Shown here: one piece after another, positions 51,360 to 59,747 of the stretch
How positions within the stretch are numbered: position 1 is the stretch's first letter
Layout of the letters: the number at the start of each line of letters is the position of its first letter
From: Actinomadura rubteroloni
Lineage (GTDB): Bacteria; Actinomycetota; Actinomycetes; Streptosporangiales; Streptosporangiaceae
Direction of reading: 5' to 3'
Assembly (NCBI RefSeq): GCF_002911665.1
Contig: NZ_MTBP01000001.1
Span: forward strand, 1,178,001 to 1,242,000
Length of the DNA: 64,000 nt
Made by a program: the position numbers and the translations under genes
Notes under the pieces: generated by a model
Seen by the model: the letters and a program-made list of their open reading frames with translations, nothing else
Databases searched by the model: none
Told to the model about the DNA's origin: nothing

Positions 51360-52556
51360 TCAGGGGGTCTCGGAGCCCAGGTGGCGCCAGGTGTGCAGGA
51401 GCAGCATCAGTTCCAGGTAGCGGTCCGGGTCGCTCAGCTCCTGGGACAGGACGTCCTCCAGGTTCGCCAGGCGGTACCGGACGGTCTGCTTGTGGACCTG
51501 AAGGCGCTGGGCCGCGGCGGCGGCGTTGCGGCCGGTCTCCATGTAGGCCAGGAGGGTGGAGACGACCCGTTCGCGGCGGTTCGGGCTCAGGTCCATCAGC
51601 GGCGCCAGGCGCTGGGGGAGCGCGGCCTCCAGCAGGTCCAGGGCGGCGGACGCGACGAGCGTCGGCAGGTGGTCCAGGCAGTGGACGACGCCGTCGCGCG
51701 CCGTGATCCGTCCGTCCTCGGCGAGGTCGAGCGCCCGGCGCGCCCAGCGGAGGGAGACGGCGCCGCGCGAGAGGTCGACGGTGGGTCCCATCGCGGAGGC
51801 GAGGCCGTTTAGGCCGGAGCGCAGGCGGGCCCCGGCCGGGCCGTCGGGGTCGGGGACGATCAGCGACGGCGCCGGTCCGCTCCAGTCGGTGAGGACCTGC
51901 GGCGGGAGCACCGGCGGCGGCGTCCCGTTCGCCGGCGGCCGGACGGCCATGACCGCGATGGTGCTCGGCGTCGTCCAGCCGGCGGAGCGGGCGAGCTGCG
52001 CGACCGCCACGCGGTCCACCAGGCCCTCGCCGGTGAGCATGGCGTGCAGCCGGGCGCGCAGTTGCGCGCGTTGCGTCTCGGGACGGTCGCGGGCGGCGGC
52101 GTAGCCCATCGCGGCCGACTCGGAGATCGCGTCGAGGTAGGCGAACAGGGACTCGGTGAGCTTCCCGAGCATCTCCGGCGGCCAGCCGAACCGCGTCGTG
52201 TCCTTGGCGAACCGCCGCGCGGCGACCTGCCCGCACAGCCGCATCGCGGTCTGGAGGCTCTCCAGGCTGCGCCCCTTGCGGGCCTCGTAGGCGCCGATCT
52301 CGGCGTAGATGGCGTGCAGCGGAGCCCAGGAGGCGTCCGGACGCGAGACGACGACGAGGAAGTCCGAGACGGCCCGCCGGATCGCGTCCCACATCTTCCG
52401 GCCGTAGTTGCTGTCGATGGGCCGCGCGTACTCGGGAATGCGCTGCTGGATGAACTCCATCATCTCGCGCGCCGCGTCGTCCACGTACGGCAGGACGGGG
52501 TCGATCAACTCTCTCGGAATCGTCCCCCAGGGAACGTCAATGGTCGGCTCGCTCAC
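51360..52556 (-). CDS. PucR/CdaR-type helix-turn-helix regulator
   Basis: I chose GTG 52556 (MSEPTIDVPWGTIPRELID) because GAGGAGG sits six bases upstream; a longer in-frame start at 52601 would overlap an inverted repeat. The 398-residue protein has an N-terminal helical RsbR/GGDEF-like sensor region (about 15-160), a middle domain (about 200-320), and a C-terminal PucR HTH with the family signature LSPNRRERVVSTLLAYMETG, AAAAAQRLQVHKQTVRYRLA. Such proteins control purine, lipid or secondary metabolism in actinomycetes. The ligand and targets are unknown. Confidence 0.87.
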   Translation of the reverse strand: MSEPTIDVPWGTIPRELIDPVLPYVDDAAREMMEFIQQRIPEYARPIDSNYGRKMWDAIRRAVSDFLVVVSRPDASWAPLHAIYAEIGAYEARKGRSLESLQTAMRLCGQVAARRFAKDTTRFGWPPEMLGKLTESLFAYLDAISESAAMGYAAARDRPETQRAQLRARLHAMLTGEGLVDRVAVAQLARSAGWTTPSTIAVMAVRPPANGTPPPVLPPQVLTDWSGPAPSLIVPDPDGPAGARLRSGLNGLASAMGPTVDLSRGAVSLRWARRALDLAEDGRITARDGVVHCLDHLPTLVASAALDLLEAALPQRLAPLMDLSPNRRERVVSTLLAYMETGRNAAAAAQRLQVHKQTVRYRLANLEDVLSQELSDPDRYLELMLLLHTWRHLGSETP

Positions 52557-52922
52557 GATCGCCTCCTCTGACCTGTCCCCGATGCACAAAATTACTGGCA
52601 AGTAACCTGATGGTGATATCCGACACGATGGCCCCGGGTCAAGACGCTCACCGATTGATAAGGCGGGTCGTTCGGGCTCTCCGGAGCCGTCCGGACGACG
52701 CGCCGGGCTAGCGTTCCCGTCCGGCGTCCGCCGAACTGACGACGGCGATCGCTCCCCGACGACGGAAAGGTGGGACGCTGTTCGGATTCGATGGACGCCA
52801 CGGAATGTGGTAGTGCGATCAGCGCGGCGTGACCCGCGTCGGCGGCGCCCCGAAACCCGTCCTCAGGTCGAAGGCGCCGCCGTCCGGCACAGGTGGCGCG
52901 GACCCGCCTCAGCGGTTTTCGG
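52557..52922. promoter_or_regulatory. Intergenic region with a perfect inverted repeat upstream of the PucR-type gene
   Basis: These 366 bases contain no convincing gene. At 52592-52605 there is a perfect repeat TTACT-GGCA-AGTAA, 36 bases upstream of the PucR-type start, which is a plausible operator, possibly autoregulatory. The rest shows only a moderately AT-rich spot around 52650. The frame on the minus strand over 52592-52801 shows no family resemblance and is not called. Confidence 0.5.
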
Positions 52923-53324
52923 TCAGGAGAACTCGCGGCGGGTCATGCCTTCGGCGGACGGGTCCACGCCCCAGGAGAAGACCAGGCGCGGACGGATCCG
53001 GATGATTTCCGCGCTCAGGTGAGCCATCGGCACCGGCTGGCCGGTGAGCGTTTCGGCGGTGCCCCGGATTTCGATTCCGCGAACCGTCCACGGGTCGAGG
53101 CTCACGATGTCGTCGACGACGAACGCGACCTGCGGATTCTGCTGCACGTTCCGGAACTTGCGGCTCGCGCCCATGTTGAAGCCGTAGATGTCGATCGTGC
53201 CGGTCTCCGCGTCCAGGCGGAAGCCGACCGGGTTGTTCTGCGGGTCGCCGCCCGGGGCGACGGTGGCGAGCCGGCCGAGCCGCTGCGAGCGCAGGTAGGC
53301 GAGTTCGGGTTCGGTGAAGGTCAT
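52923..53324 (-). CDS. PPOX-class F420-dependent oxidoreductase family protein
   Basis: The 133-residue protein starts at ATG 53324 (MTFTEPELAYLRSQRLGRLA). The split-barrel fold is indicated by LGRLATVAPGGDPQNNPVGF, IDIYGFNMGASRKFRNVQQN and VAFVVDDIVSLDPWTVRGIE. The GMGASRKFRN-like segment and C-terminal RPRLVFSWGVD match the MSMEG_5819/OxyR-type F420-dependent group (TIGR04023). These enzymes use deazaflavin F420 for two-electron reductions; the substrate is unknown. It is the second PPOX-type gene in the window and is not closely similar to the one at 45389-45799. Confidence 0.85.
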   Translation of the reverse strand: MTFTEPELAYLRSQRLGRLATVAPGGDPQNNPVGFRLDAETGTIDIYGFNMGASRKFRNVQQNPQVAFVVDDIVSLDPWTVRGIEIRGTAETLTGQPVPMAHLSAEIIRIRPRLVFSWGVDPSAEGMTRREFS

Positions 53325-53457
53325 GCCGCCAGCGTGAACCCTCAAGCGCGGTCGAGGTCAACGCGACGGACCGGTCGGCGTGGCGGGACGCGTGATGCCG
53401 GTGGTTATGTCCGCGCGTGCCGGGTAGCGGGAGGCTGCCCGTCCGAAAGGTGCCCGC

Positions 53458-54162
53458 ATGAAGCTGCCCTCGCCTGCGAAGACCGCCCTGCGCAACGTCA
53501 CGTCGGCGCCGCTGCCCGCCTACGCGCGGCGGACGCTCGGCGTCGACACCGCGACCCGCCGCTGGCTGATCGGCGGCGTCATGCCGCTGTGGCTCGGCGC
53601 CGGGCTCGTCGACTGGTGGTGCCATCGGCGGACGCACATCGAGGACAACTCCGGCGCGCACGAGTCGGCGATCCACGCGCTGATGATGGCGGAGGCCGGG
53701 GTGCCGGTCGTGCTCGGCCTGTTCTGCGAGGTCAACGCCGGTGTGCTCGCGGTGTCCGGCGGCGCGCTCGGCGTCCACGCGGCGACGGCGGCGTGGGACG
53801 TGAGCTACGCGGAGGAGCGGCGGCGCGTCACGCCGTTCGAGCAGCACTGCCACAGCCTGCTGGAGGTCGTGCCGCTGATGGCGACGGGGTTCCTCGCCGT
53901 CCTGCACTGGGACCAGGCGCGCGCCCTGCTCGGCCGCGACGTGACCGGCGCGGACCTGCGGCTGCGGCCCAAGCGGCCCGATCCGCTGTCGTGGCGGTCG
54001 CGGGCGCTGCTGCTCGGCGCGATGGGCGTGTTCGGCGGGCTCCCGTACGCGGAGGAGATGGTGCGGTGCCTGCGCGCGCGGCGGACGCTCCGGCGCCGTC
54101 CGCCCGCGCCCGAGCCGCCGACGCGGACGCTGACGGTCCCGGACGATCAAGCGATCAGGTAA
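53458..54162 (+). CDS. His-rich multi-pass membrane protein of unknown function
   Basis: The 234-residue protein starts at ATG 53458 with AAAGGTG upstream. Hydrophobic segments lie at about 35-52, 78-100, 104-120 and 138-160, with another near 185-200. Several His and acidic residues sit near membrane edges: DWWCHRRTHIEDNSGAHESA then IHALMMAEAG, and EQHCHSLLEVV. The spacing (H-RR-T-H-IE, H-ES, H) recalls metal-binding membrane oxidases or desaturases, but no known family is matched, so a diiron or haem site is only a possibility. It is upstream of a catalase gene in the same direction (77-bp gap), which hints at a shared stress role. Confidence 0.7.
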   Translation: MKLPSPAKTALRNVTSAPLPAYARRTLGVDTATRRWLIGGVMPLWLGAGLVDWWCHRRTHIEDNSGAHESAIHALMMAEAGVPVVLGLFCEVNAGVLAVSGGALGVHAATAAWDVSYAEERRRVTPFEQHCHSLLEVVPLMATGFLAVLHWDQARALLGRDVTGADLRLRPKRPDPLSWRSRALLLGAMGVFGGLPYAEEMVRCLRARRTLRRRPPAPEPPTRTLTVPDDQAIR

Positions 54163-54239
54163 TTCCCGGCAAAGCCCGCATGTCGGGGCCTGCCCCGGGC
54201 ACGACTCGCAGCGCGACAACTCGATCACGGAAGGTGGCG

Positions 54240-56306
54240 ATGATGGCGGACGCTCGCCGCGATGCCAAGGACGAACAACTGGAGAAGAGCCGGGTCTCCC
54301 CCGAGGACTCCGTGCTCACCACCGACCAGGGCATCCCGGTCGACGACACCGACAACTCGCTCACCGTGGGGCAGCGCGGCCCGAGCCTCCTCCAGGACTT
54401 CATCCTGCGGGAGAAGCTCACGCATTTCGACCACGAGCGGATCCCGGAACGCGTCGTCCACGCGCGCGGCTCCGGCGCGTACGGCTATTTCCAGGCCTAC
54501 GACGACTCGCTCGCCGAATACACGCGCGCCGAATTCCTGCGGGACCCGTCGCTGCAGACGCCGGTGTTCGTGCGCTTCTCGACGGTCGCGGGATCGCGCG
54601 GGTCGGCCGACACCGTCCGTGACGTGCGGGGATTCGCCGTCAAGTTCTACACGCAGCAGGGGAACTACGACCTCGTCGGCAACAACATGCCGGTGTTCTT
54701 CATCCAGGACGGCATCAAGTTCCCCGACTTCGTCCACGCGGTGAAGCCCGAGCCGCACAACGAGATCCCGCAGGCGCAGTCGGCGCACGACACGCTGTGG
54801 GACTTCGTCCAGCTCCAGCCCGAGACGATCCACATGATGATGTGGGTGATGTCGGACCGGGCGCTGCCGCGCAATTACGCGTCCATGCAGGGATTCGGCG
54901 TCCACACGTTCCGGCTCGTCAACGAGCGCGACGAGTCCACCTTCGTGAAGTTCCACTGGAAGCCGAAGGCGGGCGTCCACTCGATGGACTGGGACGAGAC
55001 GCAGAAGGTCGCGGGCAAGGACCCCGACTTCAACCGGCGCGACCTCTGGGAACGGATCGAGAACGGCGTCTACCCGGAATGGGAGCTGTGCGTGCAGCTC
55101 GTCCCGGCCGCCGACGAGCACAAGTTCGACTTCGACCTGCTCGACCCCACCAAGATCATTCCGGAGGAGGAGGTCCCGGCGCGTCCGGTCGGGCGGCTCG
55201 TGCTGAACCGCAACCCGGACAACTTCTTCGCCGAGACCGAGCAGGTCGCGTTCTGCCTGAGCAACGTCGTGCCCGGCATCGACTTCACCGACGACCCGCT
55301 GCTCCAGGCCCGCATCTTCTCCTACCTGGACACGCAGCTCATCCGGCTCGGCGGCCCGAACTTCCCGCAGCTCCCGGTGAACAAGCCCGTCGCGGACGTC
55401 CGCAACCACCACCGCGACGGCTACCACCAGACCGAGATCCCGACGGGTCGCGCCGCCTACCACAAGAACTCGGTTTCCGGCGGCTGCCCGGCGCTCGCCG
55501 GCGGCGCCGCGTTCCGGCACTACCCCGAGCACCTCGACGGCGACCTGATCCGCAAGCGCGCGGAGACGTTCGCGGACCACTACTCGCAGGCGACGCTGTT
55601 CTGGAACAGCATGGCCGACTGGGAGCGCGAGCACATCGTGGCGGCGTTCCGGTTCGAGCTGGGCAAGGTCGAGGACGTGTCGATCCGCGCGGGCGTCGTC
55701 GGGCACCTCAACCACGTCGACCACGACCTCGCCCGCCAGGTCGCCGAGGGCGTCGGCGTCCCGGTGCCGTCGCCCGCAGGGCCGAACCACGGCCGCCGGT
55801 CGCCCGCGCTCAGCCAGACCGGCCTGGTCGGCGACCCCGTGCCCGGCCGCAAGATCGCCGTGCTGGTCGCGGACGGCAGCGACTCCGGCCTGATCGCCAC
55901 CGTCGGCGAGGCGCTCGTGGACGCGGGCGCGGTGGTCGAACTGCTCGCGGCGCACGACGGCGTGGTGCAGGCTGCCGACGGAGGCCGCATCGAGGTGACG
56001 CGGGCGCTCCCGACGATGTCGTCGGTCCTCTACGACGCGATCCTCGTCCCCGGCGGCCCGACGGCCATCGAGAACCTGAGCGGGGACGGCCTGGCGGTCT
56101 TCTTCCTGACCGAGGCGTTCAAGCACGCCAAGCCGATCGCCGTCCACGCCGACGCCGCCCCGCTCCTGGACCGCGCCGGAATCGACCCGTCCGCCCCCGG
56201 CGTCGTCGTCGACCAGGGCGGCGACACGGCCTTCCCGACCCGGTTCCTCGAAGCGGTCCGCGCGCACCGCTTCTGGGACCGCGAGGTCAAGCACATCCCC
56301 GCCTGA
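54240..56306 (+). CDS. katE: Large-subunit monofunctional catalase with C-terminal DJ-1/PfpI-like domain
   Basis: The 688-residue protein starts at ATG 54240 (ATG 54243 is equally good), with GGAAGGTGG upstream. The catalase core carries the active-site region [20 protein letters not shown] (His of the distal side), Asn in [11 protein letters not shown], and the haem-ligand Tyr region [14 protein letters not shown]. The C-terminal about 150 residues ([33 protein letters not shown]) form the DJ-1/PfpI-like extension typical of clade 2 HPII enzymes. The nucleophile Cys is replaced ([14 protein letters not shown]), as is usual there. It decomposes H2O2 in the cytoplasm. Confidence 0.95.
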   Translation: MMADARRDAKDEQLEKSRVSPEDSVLTTDQGIPVDDTDNSLTVGQRGPSLLQDFILREKLTHFDHERIPERVVHARGSGAYGYFQAYDDSLAEYTRAEFLRDPSLQTPVFVRFSTVAGSRGSADTVRDVRGFAVKFYTQQGNYDLVGNNMPVFFIQDGIKFPDFVHAVKPEPHNEIPQAQSAHDTLWDFVQLQPETIHMMMWVMSDRALPRNYASMQGFGVHTFRLVNERDESTFVKFHWKPKAGVHSMDWDETQKVAGKDPDFNRRDLWERIENGVYPEWELCVQLVPAADEHKFDFDLLDPTKIIPEEEVPARPVGRLVLNRNPDNFFAETEQVAFCLSNVVPGIDFTDDPLLQARIFSYLDTQLIRLGGPNFPQLPVNKPVADVRNHHRDGYHQTEIPTGRAAYHKNSVSGGCPALAGGAAFRHYPEHLDGDLIRKRAETFADHYSQATLFWNSMADWEREHIVAAFRFELGKVEDVSIRAGVVGHLNHVDHDLARQVAEGVGVPVPSPAGPNHGRRSPALSQTGLVGDPVPGRKIAVLVADGSDSGLIATVGEALVDAGAVVELLAAHDGVVQAADGGRIEVTRALPTMSSVLYDAILVPGGPTAIENLSGDGLAVFFLTEAFKHAKPIAVHADAAPLLDRAGIDPSAPGVVVDQGGDTAFPTRFLEAVRAHRFWDREVKHIPA

Positions 56307-56313
56307 CCCCGCC

Positions 56314-56415
56314 GCGCGGTGGGCTCGCCCGGGACCGCGTCGCGCGGTGGACTCGCCCGGAACCGCGCGGCGCGGTGGGCTCGCCCGGGGGCCGCGTCGC
56401 GCGGTGGGCTCGCCT
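56314..56415. repeat. Four copies of a 28-29-bp tandem repeat
   Basis: Units begin at 56314, 56342, 56370 and 56399, each starting with GCGCGGTGGGCTCGCCC or a one-base variant. The array begins eight bases after the catalase stop codon. Together with the octamer array that follows, it fills the space between two convergent genes. Confidence 0.85.
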
Positions 56416-56416
56416 A

Positions 56417-56568
56417 GGGCGCCAGGGCGCCAGGGCGCCAGGGCGCCAGGGCGCCAGGGCGCCAGGGCGCCAAGGCGTCAGGGCGCCAAGGCGTCAGGGC
56501 GCCAAGGCGTCAGGGCGCCAAGGCGTCAGGGCCTCGGGAAGTCGGGACGTCTGGACGTCTGGACGTCT
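56417..56568. repeat. GC-rich octamer microsatellite
   Basis: Seven perfect GGGCGCCA octamers (56417-56472) are followed by alternating AGGCGTCA and GGGCGCCA octamers to 56528, then a degenerate unit and three GGACGTCT units (56545-56568). Every GGGCGCCA contains the palindrome GGCGCC. Frames through it give only low-complexity Arg/Gly-rich sequence, so no gene is called. The array may vary in length by replication slippage. Confidence 0.9.
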
Positions 56569-56588
56569 GGACGGCACTGTGTTGGGCG

Positions 56589-57065
56589 TCAGGGGTTCAG
56601 GACGAGCAGCATCAGCCAGTCGGCGGTCATGGCGGGGCGCGGGCCGGGCGACGGGGCGTCGGGTTCGGCATCGTCCACCTCCAGGGTGTTGCGGGTAGTG
56701 ACGCGAATCCGGCCGGACGTCTTCTGCTCGGCGGCGCCCAGTTCGGCGTGGAGCCGAACGCGTGCGCCGGTCGGCACCGGGCGGAAGAACCGGACCCGGT
56801 CGAGACCGTAATTCAGCGCGTGACCCGACGTCATCCGCAGCTCGCGCTTGTGGAAAACCGCGAGCATCGACAGCAGCAGGAAGCCCGACACCGCCCGCTC
56901 GCCCGCCGCCCCCACGGGCGACGGACGGCGGCCCAGATGCTCCTCGCGCAGGAACGTGGCCTCGCAGAACGCGGCTTCGTCCTCCGGCCCCACGCGGATC
57001 CAGCCGGACGTGAACAGCGGCGTCCCGGGCACGGCGGACAGGACATCGGCGGGCGTGTAGGGCAT
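56589..57065 (-). CDS. MaoC-like/FAS1-type hotdog dehydratase-domain protein
   Basis: The 158-residue protein starts at ATG 57065 (MPYTPADVLSAVPGTPLFTS). It has the single-hotdog layout of MaoC-related proteins: FCEATFLREEHLGRRPSPVG (in place of the DHNPLH-type hydratase motif), VSGFLLLSMLAVFHKRELRM, and YGLDRVRFFRPVPTGARVRL, the typical PV-x-x-G-x-x-(V/L)R block. Canonical catalytic Asp and His of R-hydratases are not obvious, so it may be a binding or thioesterase-like variant. It is divergent from an enoyl-CoA hydratase gene, which supports a role in acyl-CoA metabolism. Confidence 0.75.
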   Translation of the reverse strand: MPYTPADVLSAVPGTPLFTSGWIRVGPEDEAAFCEATFLREEHLGRRPSPVGAAGERAVSGFLLLSMLAVFHKRELRMTSGHALNYGLDRVRFFRPVPTGARVRLHAELGAAEQKTSGRIRVTTRNTLEVDDAEPDAPSPGPRPAMTADWLMLLVLNP

Positions 57066-57234
57066 CGGGTCCTCCCATCGGTGCGGTCGCCGTCGCCGGC
57101 CAACCCGCCTTCCGTCCGGCAGGTCCGCGTCGAGAATCGCACGTTCGGCCCGGGGCGCTCAGAACGGTGAATAACCGGGCGCGCTATAACGGGACGGTCC
57201 GTGGCCTGCGTCGCGGCGGCGAAAGGAGACCGTG

Positions 57235-57990
57235 GTGACCGTCGTCCGATACGAGGTGGAGCGCGGGATCGCGACGATCACGCTGGACTCCCCGCGGAAC
57301 CGCAACGCCCTGTCCAACGCGCTGCGCACCGGCCTCGCCGAGGCGCTCGCGAGCGCCGCAGGCGACGCGGACGTGCGCGGCGTCGTCCTCACGGGCGCGG
57401 GCCCCGCGTTCTGCGCCGGGGCGGACCTGAAGGAGGCCGCGTCCGGCGAGCCGCCCACGGGTCCGGGCATCCCGGAACTCCTCGGCACCCTGCTCGACCA
57501 CCCCAAACCGGTCATAGCGCGGCTCAACGGCCCGGCCCGCGCGGGCGGCCTCGGCCTGGTCGCGGCGTGCGACATCGCGGTCGCGCCCGACGACGTGACG
57601 TTCGCGTTCACCGAGGTCCGGATCGGCGTCGCCCCCGCGGTGATCGCCGTGGCGTGCCGCCTGCGGATGACGCCCCGCGCCCTGTCCCGCTACTTCCTGA
57701 CCGGCGAGACGTTCTCGGCCGCGGACGCCGTCGCGTCCGGCCTGCTCACCGCCGCCGCGCCCCGCGACGAGCTGGACGCCCTGGTCGAGGGCATGGCGGA
57801 CGGCCTGCGCAAGGCCGAGCCGAAGGCCGTCGCCCGCACGAAGCGGCTCGTGGACGAACTCGCCGCCCTCGACCGCGCCGACGCCTTCGCCCTCGCCGAA
57901 CGCCTCTCGCTGGAGTTCTTCATGAGCCCCGAGGCGGCCGAGGGCCGGCTGTCCTTCTTCGAGAAGCGCCCGCCGTCCTGGGCCCGGTAG
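57235..57990 (+). CDS. Enoyl-CoA hydratase/isomerase family protein
   Basis: I chose GTG 57235 (six bases after AAAGGAG); GTG 57232 would be too close to the ribosome binding site. The 251-residue protein has the crotonase fold: ITLDSPRNRNALSNALRTGL, oxyanion-hole block GPAFCAGADLKEAA, second oxyanion segment NGPARAGGLGLVAACDIAVA, and FAFTEVRIGVAPAVIAVA with one catalytic Glu. The Glu usually found in the GGG-x-E segment is replaced by Leu-Gly-Leu, so it may be an isomerase, a hydrolase or a one-acid hydratase variant. It would act on short acyl-CoA substrates in the cytoplasm. It is tightly followed by the beta-lactamase-fold gene. Confidence 0.85.
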   Translation: MTVVRYEVERGIATITLDSPRNRNALSNALRTGLAEALASAAGDADVRGVVLTGAGPAFCAGADLKEAASGEPPTGPGIPELLGTLLDHPKPVIARLNGPARAGGLGLVAACDIAVAPDDVTFAFTEVRIGVAPAVIAVACRLRMTPRALSRYFLTGETFSAADAVASGLLTAAAPRDELDALVEGMADGLRKAEPKAVARTKRLVDELAALDRADAFALAERLSLEFFMSPEAAEGRLSFFEKRPPSWAR

Positions 57991-57992
57991 CC

Positions 57993-58766
57993 GTGCACCG
58001 GAAGGCGCTGGACGAGCTGGCGCACCGCGCGGAGGGACGCGGCGGCGTGCTCGGCGTCGTCGTCCAGAGCGCGAACGGCGAATACGCGAGCGTGAACGCC
58101 GACCGCGCGTTCACCGCCGCGTCCCTCATCAAGCTCCCGGTCATGCTGGCGCTGCTGGACGGCGTCGAGGCCGGACGCTGGTCGCTGGACGACCGGCTGC
58201 CCGTCCGCGACCGGGTCGGCGGCGCCGGGATCCTCCGCGACCTGGCGGACGTCGCCGACCTCAGCGTCCGCGACCTGGTCACGCTCATGATCGTGATCAG
58301 CGACAACACGGCCGCGAACCTGCTCATCGACCGGATCGGCGCACCCGCGGTGGCCGACTGGTGCGGACGACATGGCCTCCGCGCCACCGTCCTCGAACGC
58401 CGGATGATGGACGCCGAGGCCCGCGCGCGGGGCGCCGAGAACCGCACGTCCCCGGCCGACATGGCGAAGCTGCTGGACGGTCTCGTGCGCGGAACCCTGC
58501 TCGGCCCGGCGATGACCGCGTTCGCGCTGGACGTCCTCGCCCGTCAGCAGGTCCGCGACCGCCTGCCGCGCTACCTCCCCGCCGGTCTCCGCATCGCCCA
58601 CAAGACCGGAGAACTGGACGGCCTCCGCCACGACGTCGGCATCATTTTCACCAACGCGCCCATCATCGTCGCCGCGCTGACCGAGAACGCCGACGAAGCC
58701 GACGACCTCATCGCCGAGTCAGCCCGCAGGGCCGTTCAGAGCCAGCCGCTCTTCCGCAGCTTGTAG
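57993..58766 (+). CDS. Class A beta-lactamase-fold serine hydrolase without signal peptide
   Basis: The 257-residue protein starts at GTG 57993, two bases after the enoyl-CoA hydratase stop. All penicillin-recognising motifs are present: Ser44-x-x-Lys47 (SLIK), Ser103-Asp-Asn (SDN) and Lys204-Thr-Gly (KTG). A Glu149-Asn pair lies in the omega-loop area (AENRTSP) but not in the canonical ExxLN form. There is no Sec, Tat or lipoprotein signal, so it is predicted to be cytoplasmic, which is unusual for a beta-lactamase. A cytoplasmic esterase or amidase role is more likely. The 3' end overlaps the convergent corA by 31 bp. Confidence 0.85.
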   Translation: MHRKALDELAHRAEGRGGVLGVVVQSANGEYASVNADRAFTAASLIKLPVMLALLDGVEAGRWSLDDRLPVRDRVGGAGILRDLADVADLSVRDLVTLMIVISDNTAANLLIDRIGAPAVADWCGRHGLRATVLERRMMDAEARARGAENRTSPADMAKLLDGLVRGTLLGPAMTAFALDVLARQQVRDRLPRYLPAGLRIAHKTGELDGLRHDVGIIFTNAPIIVAALTENADEADDLIAESARRAVQSQPLFRSL

Positions 58767-59722
58767 TACACGGCGAGAATGGCGACGACCATCGCCGACA
58801 ACGCCAGCGGATACCCGAGGTGCCATTTCAGTTCCGGCATGTGGACGAAGTTCATCCCGTAGATCCCGGCGATGGCCGTCGGCACCGCGATGATGGCCGC
58901 CCAGGACGAGATCTTCCGCATGTCGTCGTTCTGCTGCTTGCCGAGCAGCGCCAGATGCGCCGTCAGGACGCTGTTGAGCAGTTCGTTGTGCGCGTCCACC
59001 TGGCCGTCGATCCGGAGCAGGTGGTCCAGGACGTCGCGGAAATAGTTCTGCGTCCCGTCCAGTTCGGCGACGCGCCCCTTCACGATCTCCTGCATCACCG
59101 GGACGAGCGGGTCCTCGGCGGCGCGGAACTCCAGGACCTCGCGCTTCAACCGGTAGATGCTCTCGGTGACGTCGGTGTCGGCGGGTTTGCTCATCGAGCG
59201 GAAGACGGCCCGTTCGAGTTCGATGATGTCCACCTCGACCTCGTGCGCGACGACGCCGTAATGGTCCACGACCTCGTCGCACACGGCGTAGAGGACGGCG
59301 GCCGGGCCGACTTTCAGCATCGCCGTGTCCGCCTCGACGCGCTTGCGGATCGGACGCAGCGGATTCCCTTCCCCGTGCCGGACGGTCACCACGAAGTCCG
59401 GCCCGAGGAACAGCATGATCTCGCCGACCTCGATGTCGGACGTCTCGTCCACGTACCGCAGCGTCTTGAGCACGACGAACAGCGTGTCGTCGTACCGTTC
59501 GATCTTCGGGCGCTGGTGCGCGGTAATGGCGTCCTCGACCGCGAGCGGATGGAGGCGCAGTTCGTCCTCGATGAGGTCGAACTCCTCCTCGGTGGGCTCG
59601 TGCAGGCCGATCCACACGAAGCAGTCCGCGCCGTCCTTGCGGGCGTGGTCGAAGGCGTCGCTGATGTCGCCCTCGATGTCGCGGCGCTTTCCGTCGTGGT
59701 AGATCGCCATGTCCACAATCAC
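58736..59722 (-). CDS. corA: CorA-family magnesium/cobalt transporter
   Basis: I chose GTG 59722 (MIVDMAIYHDGKRR, 328 residues), the usual CorA N-terminus; GTG 59740 would add six residues. The long cytoplasmic domain includes FVWIGLHEPTEEEFDLIEDE and HPLAVEDAITAHQRPKIERY. The two C-terminal helices contain the family signature Tyr-Gly-Met-Asn (IAGIYGMNFVHMPEL). The channel is a homopentamer that takes up Mg2+ and often Co2+ or Ni2+. In a genome with a cobalamin cluster a cobalt role is possible, but selectivity cannot be read off. It is convergent with the beta-lactamase-fold gene. Confidence 0.93.
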   Translation of the reverse strand: MIVDMAIYHDGKRRDIEGDISDAFDHARKDGADCFVWIGLHEPTEEEFDLIEDELRLHPLAVEDAITAHQRPKIERYDDTLFVVLKTLRYVDETSDIEVGEIMLFLGPDFVVTVRHGEGNPLRPIRKRVEADTAMLKVGPAAVLYAVCDEVVDHYGVVAHEVEVDIIELERAVFRSMSKPADTDVTESIYRLKREVLEFRAAEDPLVPVMQEIVKGRVAELDGTQNYFRDVLDHLLRIDGQVDAHNELLNSVLTAHLALLGKQQNDDMRKISSWAAIIAVPTAIAGIYGMNFVHMPELKWHLGYPLALSAMVVAILAVYYKLRKSGWL

Positions 59723-59747
59723 GCGCCCATTGTGGACCACCCGGACG

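Noticed and set aside
56417-56568. Possible CRISPR array
   Set aside because: Units are 8 bp with no unique spacers; it is a microsatellite, and no cas genes are present.
56347-56811. Coding frame through the tandem repeats
   Set aside because: It gives only repeated Arg/Gly/Ala/Pro sequence and overlaps the MaoC-like gene antisense.
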